Source of the DNA: Anabaena lutea FACHB-196
Lineage (GTDB): Bacteria; Cyanobacteriota; Cyanobacteriia; Cyanobacteriales; Nostocaceae
Assembly (NCBI RefSeq): GCF_014698305.1
Contig: NZ_JACJST010000008.1
Span: 62,001-126,000, forward strand
Length of the DNA stretch: 64,000 nt
Reading direction: 5' to 3'
Shown: in pieces, positions 1-8,906 of the stretch
Layout of the letters: every line of letters starts with the position of its first letter
How positions within the stretch are numbered: position 1 is the stretch's first letter
Position numbers and translations under genes: made by a program
The notes under the pieces: model-generated
What the model was told of the DNA's origin: nothing
Seen by the model: the letters and a program-made list of their open reading frames with translations, nothing else
The model's database searches: none

Positions 1-267
1 AAATTGGTCATTTATTAAAGCTTTGATAGGACTAATATACAATGCACCTATTGTAGCAGTTGGTTGTTCGTGTAATAAAGTTAAAATTGGTAAAAATGCG
101 GCTTCTGTTTTTCCCGCAGCGGTAGCCGCAGCAACTAGTAAATGAGCATCGGTTTCAAAGATCACCTCACAAGCAGCAATTTGCACTGGTCGTAATTCTG
201 TCCAATTGTGAAGATAAATATATTCTTGAATGAAAGGTGCAAGTCTAGAAAAAGTGCTGTTACTCAT
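1..267 (-). CDS. DEAD/DEAH-box helicase, N-terminal part (runs off left edge)
   Basis: The first 89 codons of a superfamily 2 helicase are present and continue off the left edge. A Q-motif-like RPVQ lies near residue 29. A Walker A-type loop, ATAAGKT, spans residues 48-54, and a motif Ia-like SPIKALINDQ lies around residues 79-88. The spacing resembles Lhr/BrxHI-type ATP-dependent helicases that act on nucleic acid. ATG at 267 is the start. The BrxD-like ATPase gene (1815-3140) has the same orientation, and BrxD/helicase pairs are known from BREX-like loci, so the two probably work together. The kinase gene at 409 is divergent from this one. Confidence 0.8.
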   Translation of the reverse strand, partial: MSNSTFSRLAPFIQEYIYLHNWTELRPVQIAACEVIFETDAHLLVAAATAAGKTEAAFLPILTLLHEQPTATIGALYISPIKALINDQF

Positions 268-408
268 ATTAATTTGGGATTTCAGATGTAATAATAATTT
301 CAGAAATAACACTGACTCTGATGCTAGTTGGCAGTTTAAGTAAGCTTACAGTAATCTAGTAACAAGGAGTAAACTTCTAAAAATAAAAAAGTTCTAAAAA
401 ACTGCCAA

Positions 409-1800
409 ATGACAAATCAAGATTTAGGTGATTTTGCCAAAGAGACGCTCTGCGAACGCTACGAAGTACAGCAGCAACTGGGCAAAAAAGCAGGACGGAA
501 GACGCTGTTGACTCGTGATTTGCAAACCCAGGAACTAGTAGTAGTGAAACTACTTTCGTTTAATGATGAATTTCAATGGCACGACTTGAAGCTGTTTGAA
601 CGTGAAGCCGAAACTCTGAAAACTATCTCCCACCCAGCAATTCCCCGTTACCTAGACTACTTTGAGTTAGATAACCCTGACTACAAAGGTTTTGCGCTCG
701 TACAAAGTTATATTCCCGCTGAATCTTTAGAAACACAACTGAAAGCAGGACGTAGTTTTAGTGAGGAAGAAGTTAAACAATTAGCGACAGCAATACTAGA
801 AATTCTTAAATATTTACACGGTCGTCAACCACCTGTAATTCACCGCGATATCAAGCCTAGTAATATACTGTTGACAAATCGCTCTGGTAATAGCGTTGGA
901 GAGGTTTATTTAGTAGATTTTGGCTCAGTGCAAACTATTGCTAGAACAAACAGCACGATGACTGTTGTTGGTAGCTATGGGTATATGCCCCCTGAACAAT
1001 TTAATGGTAAAGCTACTCCTGCTTCTGATCTTTATGGTTTGGGTGCAACTTTAATTTATTTAGTAACAGGTGAACATCCAGCAGATTTACCACAACAAGA
1101 TTTAGTTATTAAATTTGAAGCAGCAGCTAATATTAGTCCGGGTTTTAGCAGTTGGTTGCGGAAGATGACACAACCTATTTTGAGTAAAAGATTGGCTTCT
1201 GCTGAACAGGCTTTACAAGCTTTAGCACTACCTAAAAATAAAACTCAAACTCCAGTCAAGATATCTAATTCAGTTTTAGGAAAACCATTTGGGAGTAAAG
1301 TGAGTTTGTATAAAAATGCTGATTTTATAGAAATTATCATCCCTCCAGTGGGTGGATTTTCCAAAATAGTGATGATGTTTTCTTGGTATTGTAAGGTAGT
1401 TTTACCGCTTTCATTTTTAATGTTGTTGCCGATGTTTAGAATCATTTCACCTCTGCTGATTCCAGTTAGTTTGTTAATATTATTTCTTGTCATTTGTATG
1501 TGCTTTTTTGGCAATAAAACCCTGCATATCAATAGGACACACATTTCTTCATATTATGAATTGTTTGGTATTGAGCGACATCATCCACTTCCTAGTCTGA
1601 AAAAATATATTGTTCGCTTAGAGATAACTCATACTTACTACAACAATAAACCTCAAGCTTGTTTAATTATCTGGTCAGGAATGCAAAAGTATAAAATTCA
1701 TACTGGTGAAAATAATACTTTTGCTATCAGTACTCTAGAACTTGATTGGTTAGCTGAAGAAATTAGCAATTGGCTAAAATTACCAATTACTAGAAGTTAA
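409..1800 (+). CDS. Serine/threonine protein kinase with C-terminal membrane segment
   Basis: Eukaryotic-type (Hanks) protein kinase of 463 aa. Visible are a probable ATP-binding Lys in VVVKLL (about residue 47), the catalytic loop HRDIKPSN (145-152), the metal-binding DFG (170-172) and the activation-segment end PPEQ (about 194). A hydrophobic stretch at about 328-368 should span the membrane once or twice, followed by about 95 residues of unknown role. The kinase domain therefore probably faces the cytoplasm. Its gene lies on the plus strand between two minus-strand genes of a putative defence cluster and ends 15 bp from the convergent ATPase gene. Substrate unknown. Confidence 0.9.
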   Translation: MTNQDLGDFAKETLCERYEVQQQLGKKAGRKTLLTRDLQTQELVVVKLLSFNDEFQWHDLKLFEREAETLKTISHPAIPRYLDYFELDNPDYKGFALVQSYIPAESLETQLKAGRSFSEEEVKQLATAILEILKYLHGRQPPVIHRDIKPSNILLTNRSGNSVGEVYLVDFGSVQTIARTNSTMTVVGSYGYMPPEQFNGKATPASDLYGLGATLIYLVTGEHPADLPQQDLVIKFEAAANISPGFSSWLRKMTQPILSKRLASAEQALQALALPKNKTQTPVKISNSVLGKPFGSKVSLYKNADFIEIIIPPVGGFSKIVMMFSWYCKVVLPLSFLMLLPMFRIISPLLIPVSLLILFLVICMCFFGNKTLHINRTHISSYYELFGIERHHPLPSLKKYIVRLEITHTYYNNKPQACLIIWSGMQKYKIHTGENNTFAISTLELDWLAEEISNWLKLPITRS

Positions 1801-1814
1801 GAGAAAGTCCTTAA

Positions 1815-3140
1815 TCACAAACTAAATTCAGCTGCATCTCCATCTGTATTTTCACTATTACCTACAGTAGTAGGCTTAAAATTAGAACCATGAATCAATT
1901 CACTAAAGTTAATTTCTTGATTTTGATGGAGAAGATGTAAGACACTAATAAAATCGCGAATAATTTCTCCTGGTGTTAGTAAAGCTTCTGCACCTAAACG
2001 ACTGATAATTTCTTGGACAAATTCCTTTAACTCCCTATTTGTTAAAGTCTTTTCATAACCAAAATTGAGAGCATGGATTTCTGTTAATCGTTGCAACAGT
2101 GATAATATTTCTGTTTCAGTTAAAGGATTGAGTCGAATAACTGGACTCATATATTCTTGTACACCGACTTGGGTAGAAAAACGACTTTCTTTTGTGCGTC
2201 TACGCCAAGCTTGGTCAGCAAAAAGTCCCCGATTTGGGTCTTCTAAAAATTTAGTTGTTCCCCCAATGAAAATACCCAGATTTTCGGCTTTACATTGCAT
2301 GGTGTCGTTGAACATTGATAATAGTCTATTATAGTTTTTTTCACGAGTGACTGTAGTGGATATTTGATATAAATTGACGGCTTCATCTACTAAAATTAAC
2401 ATTCCTTTATAGCCTATTTCGGCTACAAATTTAGCTAATAGTTTGATATAATCAAACCAGCTATCATCATCAATAATAACCCGTACTCCTAATGCGGCTT
2501 TAGCTTCAGTTTTGGTATTAAATTCTCCCCTCAACCAGCGCAAAGACGCATTTTTCAATTCATCATCATCTAAACGATAACTACGCCAATAAGCAATGAT
2601 TACACTACCAAAATCAAAGCCATGAACTAAGTCTTCAATATAGTGAACTACTTCTCGAATTTTTGCTTCTACTTGCTCATCAAAACCTTCGTCATTGGGA
2701 TTTATTCCCTGTTCTTTAGCTACTTCTTGCTGGATTTTATTAATCCATCCTTCTAAAATAGAAATTAAAGCGCCACCGTCAGGACGAGTTTTTGTAGCGA
2801 GACGACTCATCAATTCTCGATAGGTTGCTAAACCTTCATTGTTACTTCCTGCTAGTTTACGTCCAGAGGATAAATCAGCATCAGCAACTACAAATCCTTG
2901 CTCCATTGCACGGTTACGAATCATTTGCAGCATGAAGCTTTTACCGGAGCCGTAGTTACCAATTATAAACCTAAATGCGGCTACACCTTCGGCGATATCG
3001 TTGAGATTGTTTAATAGGCTGTTAAGTTCTTTTTCTCGGCCTACTGCTATGTGTTCAATTCCTATTCTAGGGACTACTCCTGCACCAAGAGAGTTAATTA
3101 AAGCGGTGGATACTTTTTTGGAAATTTTTGGTTTTGTCAT
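1815..3140 (-). CDS. BrxD-like P-loop ATPase (DUF2791 type)
   Basis: A 441-aa ATPase. Walker A is GNYGSGKS at residues 61-68 and Walker B is LILVDEA at about 249-254. The early segment IAVGREKELNSLLNNL and the later GGTTKFLEDPNRG look like the BrxD/DUF2791 family found in BREX and related loci. Such proteins are thought to regulate or power a partner helicase. The upstream coiled-coil gene and downstream helicase gene have the same orientation, which suggests one functional cluster. Family assignment is from motif memory. Confidence 0.75.
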   Translation of the reverse strand: MTKPKISKKVSTALINSLGAGVVPRIGIEHIAVGREKELNSLLNNLNDIAEGVAAFRFIIGNYGSGKSFMLQMIRNRAMEQGFVVADADLSSGRKLAGSNNEGLATYRELMSRLATKTRPDGGALISILEGWINKIQQEVAKEQGINPNDEGFDEQVEAKIREVVHYIEDLVHGFDFGSVIIAYWRSYRLDDDELKNASLRWLRGEFNTKTEAKAALGVRVIIDDDSWFDYIKLLAKFVAEIGYKGMLILVDEAVNLYQISTTVTREKNYNRLLSMFNDTMQCKAENLGIFIGGTTKFLEDPNRGLFADQAWRRRTKESRFSTQVGVQEYMSPVIRLNPLTETEILSLLQRLTEIHALNFGYEKTLTNRELKEFVQEIISRLGAEALLTPGEIIRDFISVLHLLHQNQEINFSELIHGSNFKPTTVGNSENTDGDAAEFSL

Positions 3141-3381
3141 GTAGTTGATTTTAATCGATTTTCAATGCTTATGTAAATAGCCAGTATATGACAGGTGACA
3201 GTCGAAAAAGTCTTTTGGGGTCTAGTTTTTATAATTAGTATTAAATGCAAGATATTTTTGTCGTAGTGAGCAATTTAATCGCTCTATTGCCAGGTTTGAT
3301 AGGGCTAAAGCCCTGACTACTAACTTTTGCTTTATTCAGTTTTATTATTTAGAGAAAATTATTTAATTGGATAAAACAAAT

Positions 3382-4704
3382 TTATTTGCTAGGCTTTTCA
3401 TAGATTTTTATTACTTTTTTAACGTTGGGTATATGTTCTTGATAAATGGCGGGAATTTCTTGTCCCGTTTCGATAATTAGTTCACCGATAGTATTATTGG
3501 CGATTTCATTTATGGAGTCAATTAATAGATTTGGCATTGTGATGTTTGCTTCGGCAATTTGTTTAATGATAGGCTTGGGATTATCTTGCTCAACTATGGC
3601 TTTTAATACTTGGACTTCATATGCTGGGAGATTTTCCAGAAAATCAGTCCATTCTGTGGGTAAATTATCTGAGGTGTTGGGTTCATAATCTAGAAGTGAT
3701 AGCGGTTCGAGTAATTGATCAAAAGGAAACAAATCAATATCTTCTTCTTGTGGATTTTCATTTCCTATTTCTTGATTGATTGTATCCATTTGTTGGAGTA
3801 ATTCCCAAACTTGACTTTGTAACGAGTCACGTTCGCTTTGCAATAAGGAAATTTGGTTTTGTATTTGGTTGAGTTCTGATTGTTGCGCTGCTGTCTGTTT
3901 CTGTAAAGCAATTAAGTTATTGTCTAAATTTTCTCTAGTTGTTTTTGTATCGACAAGTAAGTTATTTTCTTGGACTATCTGCATTTCTAGTTCTTGCAGT
4001 TCAATTCGTAATTCATAGAGTTTTTCTTCTAGTTGGGGTTTAAGTCTACCTAAAAGAGTTAAATTACTTTCGATTTCCTGTCTTTCTTCTTGAAAGGCAT
4101 CTACTTGAGTTTGTAGTTGGGTTATTTCTGCGCGTAAACTATGACAATTCAATTCTAGACGGCGTTTTTCTGCCGAGAGGGTAGAACAGTTATTTTTCAA
4201 TTCTTCTGTAGTATTTTCTAGATTATGAAGTTCAGTGCTTAAAATACTAATTTCAGATTCTAATTGCTTTTTTTGTCCTGCGAAAGTCCCTAAATCTCGA
4301 TGGAGACTATCTCTTTGATTACGACATTCGGCAATTTGATTTTGCAGTTGTTGTGATTCGCTATAGAGAATAGTACGATGCTCTTCTATTTGTTTTATTT
4401 CTCTAGCGATACGAGATTTTAATCCTTCACGTTCTCTAATTTTTCTATGGAGAGAACTTAAGACTAACATTTCATAGTTTCTGCGACGTTTATCAACAAA
4501 TAAGGCAGATGAATAAGTAGCTAATACAGTAATCATGCCTGTGATTAAGGCTTTAGTAAAATCCCAGTTGGGGACGAGGCTTAGACCAAAACTCACACTA
4601 AAGGCAGCTATACCTAGAATTAAGCGATTACTGATTATTGCTGATTGCATCTTGCTTGTTCTTAGTGTATTAAAGTTTTCCGAATTATGTTTTACTAATG
4701 TCAT
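3382..4704 (-). CDS. Membrane-anchored coiled-coil protein with TerB-C-like end
   Basis: A 440-aa protein. Two hydrophobic segments at about residues 23-67 are followed by a basic KRRR and a long, strongly heptad-patterned coiled coil (about 80-305). An acidic linker leads to a folded C-terminal region of about 90 residues. That region (EWTDFLENLP then SINEIANNTIGELIIE) resembles the TerB-C domain of tellurite-resistance-type proteins. TerB proteins, BrxD-like ATPases and helicases co-occur in bacterial stress/defence neighbourhoods, and the next gene is the BrxD-like ATPase. The TerB-C call is tentative; the membrane anchor and coiled coil are clear. Confidence 0.65.
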   Translation of the reverse strand: MTLVKHNSENFNTLRTSKMQSAIISNRLILGIAAFSVSFGLSLVPNWDFTKALITGMITVLATYSSALFVDKRRRNYEMLVLSSLHRKIREREGLKSRIAREIKQIEEHRTILYSESQQLQNQIAECRNQRDSLHRDLGTFAGQKKQLESEISILSTELHNLENTTEELKNNCSTLSAEKRRLELNCHSLRAEITQLQTQVDAFQEERQEIESNLTLLGRLKPQLEEKLYELRIELQELEMQIVQENNLLVDTKTTRENLDNNLIALQKQTAAQQSELNQIQNQISLLQSERDSLQSQVWELLQQMDTINQEIGNENPQEEDIDLFPFDQLLEPLSLLDYEPNTSDNLPTEWTDFLENLPAYEVQVLKAIVEQDNPKPIIKQIAEANITMPNLLIDSINEIANNTIGELIIETGQEIPAIYQEHIPNVKKVIKIYEKPSK

Positions 4705-5021
4705 TACTGCTCACATTTTATTAACTATATGGTTGGAAGTACAAATTTTTTTGTCAAGTTCAGATATAGCGATCCTATTTGAGTTGAGAATTTATCTGTG
4801 AGGGAAGGTAACAGGGAACAGAAAGTTTTCATGAATTCATTTAGGATTGCTATATAAAGTTTGTTTTTCCTCGCTCCTGCTGTATGTTTACATAATTCTG
4901 TTAATAGTTAAAATTGCCCTCACTAGTGGAAGAAATCAGAAGACAACAATATTGACAATAAAAGTTTTTTTACAGGTTTTTATTGATTAGTTATTTCTGT
5001 TAGCCTACACTAGTAAGTTGA
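4705..5021. other. Intergenic region, nothing recognised
   Basis: About 317 bp between the starts of the coiled-coil gene and the end of the DUF815 gene. It is AT-rich. No open frame with a family match, no tRNA and no convincing terminator was found. It presumably holds the promoter of the coiled-coil gene. Confidence 0.5.
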
Positions 5022-6368
5022 CTACAGGCTATTGTTATTTTCCCCAAACAAAGCTAACTCTGCTTTTAAGAAGTCAATGAATTGACGTGCTGTTCTGCCA
5101 GAACGTCCATTATGGCGAGTTGCCCATTGCAAAGCTTGGTATTCTAAATCTGAGTGAGTGAGATTAATGCCTGTTTGTGCTGCTAAATGTTGAACAATTT
5201 GTAAATAAGTCTTTTGATCTGCGGCTTCAAAGGTTAAAGTCAGACCAAAGCGATCGCTAAATGACAGCTTTTCCTGCATTGTATCCCAAGCATGGACTTC
5301 CTCATTATCCTTAGGGGTAGGTCGATCACTAAAATACTCTCGAATTAAGTGACGACGGTTAGAAGTGGCATAAACAACTGTGTTTTGGGGTCTAGCGGTT
5401 AAACTGCCTTCTAAAACTACTTTTAGGGCTTTAAAGGCATCGTCATCTTCTTCAAAGGAAAGATCATCAACGAAGATGATAAATTTCTGTGGCACTCCCC
5501 GCAAATGCTCGACTATTTTGGGTAAATCTTGCAGTTCTGATTTGGCAACTTCTATCAAGCGCAGGTTTCTGTGACTATATTCGTTTAACAAAGCTTTGAT
5601 TAAGGAAGATTTGCCAGAACCTCGACTACCGTAAAGTAATACGTGCAGTGCTGCCTCTCCTGACAATAAAAATTCTGTATTTTTTAACAGCGCATCTTTT
5701 TGCCACTCATAACCCACCAGTGTAGTTAGCTTCACCGAATCAGCATAGGGGATACCCACAAACTGTCCTGCTTGCCAGCGAAAAGCCCGGTATTCGGCAA
5801 ATAAACCTGTTCCATATTGTCGATAATAAGCTGCTAAATCTTCTACAGCATCAGCCCAAGTTTCTAATTGGGGAAGCGAGACCCGCAAACCTTGCTCAAA
5901 TCCTACTTTTTCTGGCTCTTGGTACCACACAACTGGGGAAACTGGTAAATGGGCGACAATTTGCACCCACTCGCTTAAAATCGCGCTGTTACATTCATAG
6001 AGACTTTGCAATATTTGTAAATCATTTTGGGCTGCTGCGACTAAAGCTGAGGGCAAATGGGTAAATTCTCGCTGTTGAGCCAATTTGCTAAACGGGTTAT
6101 CAGCGATGAGAATCTGATTGATTAAGTATTCCTCCCAAGTTTGATTGCTGGCAGCTAAAGCTTGGAAGTAGCTACCGTAAGCTTGGAGACAATCGCGCCC
6201 ATCTGCGTCAGTGTAACGTATTGCTTGTAACAGTTCAAGAAATGCGATCGCTACTTCGCCTTTGAGAACGGATTGGTAAAGTAAAAGAGAGGCAGCTTGA
6301 CGCTGGAGGAATTGAACTTTGGTATAAGACGAAGTATGTGCCGTAGGCATCGCTGGATTATCCATCAA
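5022..6368 (-). CDS. DUF815-family AAA ATPase
   Basis: A 448-aa protein. The first 200 residues are helical and unrecognised. A DUF815-type AAA domain follows, with Walker A GSRGSGKSS at about 247-255 and Walker B IIFVDDLSFEE at about 297-307. The sensor-like stretch VVYATSNRRHL and the C-terminal GRSGRTARQFIDFL are typical of the family. DUF815 proteins are conserved cytoplasmic ATPases of unknown cellular role. The gene is divergent from the TMEM14 gene with a 59-bp gap, so the two promoters are close together. Confidence 0.85.
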   Translation of the reverse strand: MMDNPAMPTAHTSSYTKVQFLQRQAASLLLYQSVLKGEVAIAFLELLQAIRYTDADGRDCLQAYGSYFQALAASNQTWEEYLINQILIADNPFSKLAQQREFTHLPSALVAAAQNDLQILQSLYECNSAILSEWVQIVAHLPVSPVVWYQEPEKVGFEQGLRVSLPQLETWADAVEDLAAYYRQYGTGLFAEYRAFRWQAGQFVGIPYADSVKLTTLVGYEWQKDALLKNTEFLLSGEAALHVLLYGSRGSGKSSLIKALLNEYSHRNLRLIEVAKSELQDLPKIVEHLRGVPQKFIIFVDDLSFEEDDDAFKALKVVLEGSLTARPQNTVVYATSNRRHLIREYFSDRPTPKDNEEVHAWDTMQEKLSFSDRFGLTLTFEAADQKTYLQIVQHLAAQTGINLTHSDLEYQALQWATRHNGRSGRTARQFIDFLKAELALFGENNNSL

Positions 6369-6427
6369 TCAACTGTAATTTTCTGCTGACCCTAAAAGTA
6401 AAATCCAAATCTACATAGGTTGTAACA

Positions 6428-6748
6428 ATGAATTTAGGTATAGTTGCCGCTTTTGGCTACGGCATTTTATCGTTAGTAGGTGGCATCATTGGCTACATTC
6501 AGGCTAAAAGTAAAGTTTCGTTATTAAGTGGTGGCATTAGCGGTTTGTTACTAATTTTTTCGGCTTACTGTCAACTCCAGGGGCAAACTTGGGGTTTGAC
6601 TTTAGCATCTGTTATCACTGGTATTTTAGTAGTTTTCTTTGCGTTGCGACTAGCCAAAACACGTAAATTCATGCCGGCGGGATTGATGATTATTTTGGGT
6701 ATGCTCACATTAGCAGTGATTGTCAATCAAATTGTTGTCTCTAATTAG
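6428..6748 (+). CDS. TMEM14 family small membrane protein
   Basis: A 106-aa protein with four hydrophobic segments separated by short charged loops. The N-terminal region GYGILSLVGGIIGYIQAKSK and the following glycine-rich segment fit the TMEM14/UPF0136 family, which is widespread in cyanobacteria and plastids. Plant relatives take part in fatty acid export from plastids; the bacterial role is not settled. The length is normal for the family. It is transcribed away from the DUF815 ATPase gene. Confidence 0.85.
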   Translation: MNLGIVAAFGYGILSLVGGIIGYIQAKSKVSLLSGGISGLLLIFSAYCQLQGQTWGLTLASVITGILVVFFALRLAKTRKFMPAGLMIILGMLTLAVIVNQIVVSN

Positions 6749-7634
6749 CCCCTTGCTGTGATCTAGACTTCCCCTAATCCTCATCAACGGCGTTCACAGT
6801 AACCCATAAAAAACTTTAGTTCCTCTTACCTCCTGCTGTTTTCAGTCCGTAACAGTGTTTAAGTCAAAAGTTACATCTCTCTGATGCCAGTAATTATATG
6901 AGTACTTTTGTTTTAGCAGCCAAGAAAATTACTTTTGTTACAAATTACATAGTGATGACATACATGGTAGTTGTAACAAAACTTGCGATCGCTCAAGTAT
7001 CGGTGTAATATAGTGAGCTTAATCTAGTCACCATACAGATGTTTTTTTCATACTATAAACCTTAAGTGTATCTTTTTTATCTCTTGGGATTCCTAAGGGC
7101 TACACCTTTACCTAGCTTATTGTCTGTTAACAGCCTTGATAAGTAAATATGGCTACACCTGGCCAGATATCATAAATCAAATAGGATTGTTATGTTTGCT
7201 CAACCGAAGTTAACATCCTTAACAGATAAATACTTCCGAGCTAATAACATTAACTACAACTACAAAAATATAATATATATGTAGCTGTTCTAAATGATAT
7301 GTGATCAAATCTGCCTGTTATTGTCGGTCTCCATAAGTAAGTATGGCTTAGTCCACGCAAGCTATCACCAATTCGTTAGGAGTAATGCATACCAGATTTA
7401 TAATTTTAAATAGTGTAAAAATTCTATGTTATTTTCACTAGAGTTTAAAGAAAAGATAAAGTATATTTTGCCATTCTGGCAGGTTTGATTCACACAAATG
7501 AGATATTAGTAGATATTAGAAATAGTTCTTGATGTTCGTATTTTTTTGGTATCACCCTTGTACTACTGGCGCTAAGTCAATCTCGGTATAGGTAATTGTC
7601 TGATCAATCAATTTAAGAAACTAGGAAATAATAA
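6749..7634. other. Long intergenic region without a convincing gene
   Basis: This 886-bp gap precedes the kinase/HopA1 unit. Several tiny frames exist: 36 aa at 6898-7008, 30 aa at 7192-7284 with an AGGA upstream, and about 39 aa from 7294. None has a recognisable family or a Cys/Ser/Thr-rich core. One HIP1 octamer lies near 6986. I see no tRNA or strong terminator. The length could hide a small RNA, a long leader or a peptide gene. Confidence 0.4.
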
Positions 7635-8873
7635 ATGTTATTATCACTGTCTTCTCAAAATGTTATCCAGTATCTGCACAAGGTAGGACTGTGTAGCGCA
7701 GAAGATAGCGCATCATATGCATCTGAGTTACTAGAAATTAATCGAAAAAATCGCAATTTCCTGGTAACTTTAACAGATAATCACAAACTTTTAGTGAAAC
7801 AAAAACGACATATTGATTTGGATAGTATTCATGATGAGTTTTATAATGAATGGCTGTTTCACCAATTGTTGCAAAAGTTTCCAGTTCTTGGTAATATTTC
7901 CTCGCTCGCTTCATTAGTACTTAATTTTGATGAAGAAAATTCTATCCTTATCCGTAGCTACTCAAGCGAATATGTGGAACTAGAAAAATTTTATCAAAAC
8001 AATAGTATTTTTCCTAAAGAAATTGCTACAGCTATTGGTACTTCATTAGCAGGGTTACATCGTACAACTTTCCAACAGCGAGAGTATCGTAATTTTATGG
8101 AAACTGCTCCCCAAGGACAGTTTCGCTATAATTTTTACAATCCTGCTCAAGGTATAGGCTTAATTAGCTCAAAGATTTTTGGCACAATTCCCACTGAAGC
8201 ACTCAAATTTCATGCTCTTTATCAGTGTTACGAAAGTCTAGAATCTGCAATTGCAGACTTGGCCTATGAATGGAATCCTTGTTGTTTGACTCACAACGAT
8301 TTGCAATTGTATAATATTTTGGTTCATTCTCGTTGGGAGCAGCTAGATAATTGTTTAGTACGGCTGATTGACTGGGAAGCTTGCGCTTGGGGAGATCCAG
8401 CTTTTGATTTAGGAACTATACTAGCAAGCTATGTCAAAATTTGGCTTTCGAGTCTGATAGTAGATCCTACTCTAGAATTAGAAGAATCTTTGCATTTAGC
8501 GATGATACCGCTAGAAGTTATTCAACCTTCAATATTGGCTATTATTCGCTCTTATCTTCATGGATTCCCCATGATTCTAGATTATAATCACAACTTTATT
8601 GTGCGTGTTATTCAATTTACGGGCTTGGCAATAATTCATCACATTCACGCAATGATGAACAACCGTAAATATTTTGATAATACCAACTTGTGTATGCTCG
8701 AAGTTGCCAAAAGTTTATTAATTATGCCTGAACAAGCTGTGTTGACTATTTTTGGTGCTTCGGAATCAGAGATTCTGCAATCTGTAACCGGATTTGAGAA
8801 ACTACGGAAGCCAGAAAAAGGACAGCAATTAGTGCAGATTTTTTACGAAAAAACTCGTCTGCGCGGTTGTTAA
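7635..8873 (+). CDS. Aminoglycoside-phosphotransferase-like kinase
   Basis: A 412-aa protein of the APH/choline kinase fold. A lysine in KLLVKQK (about residue 55) suits ATP binding. The Brenner-type catalytic loop THNDLQLYNIL (219-229) carries His, Asp and Asn, and LIDWEACAWGDPAFDLG (244-260) carries the metal-binding Asp. An AGGA lies 7 bases before the ATG. The next gene, 33 bp downstream, encodes a HopA1-family protein. In class V lanthipeptide clusters an APH-like kinase phosphorylates Ser/Thr of a precursor and a HopA1-like lyase eliminates the phosphate, so a peptide-modifying role is plausible. The substrate is not visible. Confidence 0.85.
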   Translation: MLLSLSSQNVIQYLHKVGLCSAEDSASYASELLEINRKNRNFLVTLTDNHKLLVKQKRHIDLDSIHDEFYNEWLFHQLLQKFPVLGNISSLASLVLNFDEENSILIRSYSSEYVELEKFYQNNSIFPKEIATAIGTSLAGLHRTTFQQREYRNFMETAPQGQFRYNFYNPAQGIGLISSKIFGTIPTEALKFHALYQCYESLESAIADLAYEWNPCCLTHNDLQLYNILVHSRWEQLDNCLVRLIDWEACAWGDPAFDLGTILASYVKIWLSSLIVDPTLELEESLHLAMIPLEVIQPSILAIIRSYLHGFPMILDYNHNFIVRVIQFTGLAIIHHIHAMMNNRKYFDNTNLCMLEVAKSLLIMPEQAVLTIFGASESEILQSVTGFEKLRKPEKGQQLVQIFYEKTRLRGC

Positions 8874-8906
8874 TATTGTCAATAAATTTTGAGTGCAAAT
8901 TAATTA

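Noticed and set aside
6898-7008. 36-aa frame as a lanthipeptide precursor
   Set aside because: No Cys, no leader/core pattern and no clear ribosome-binding site; coding status is not supported.
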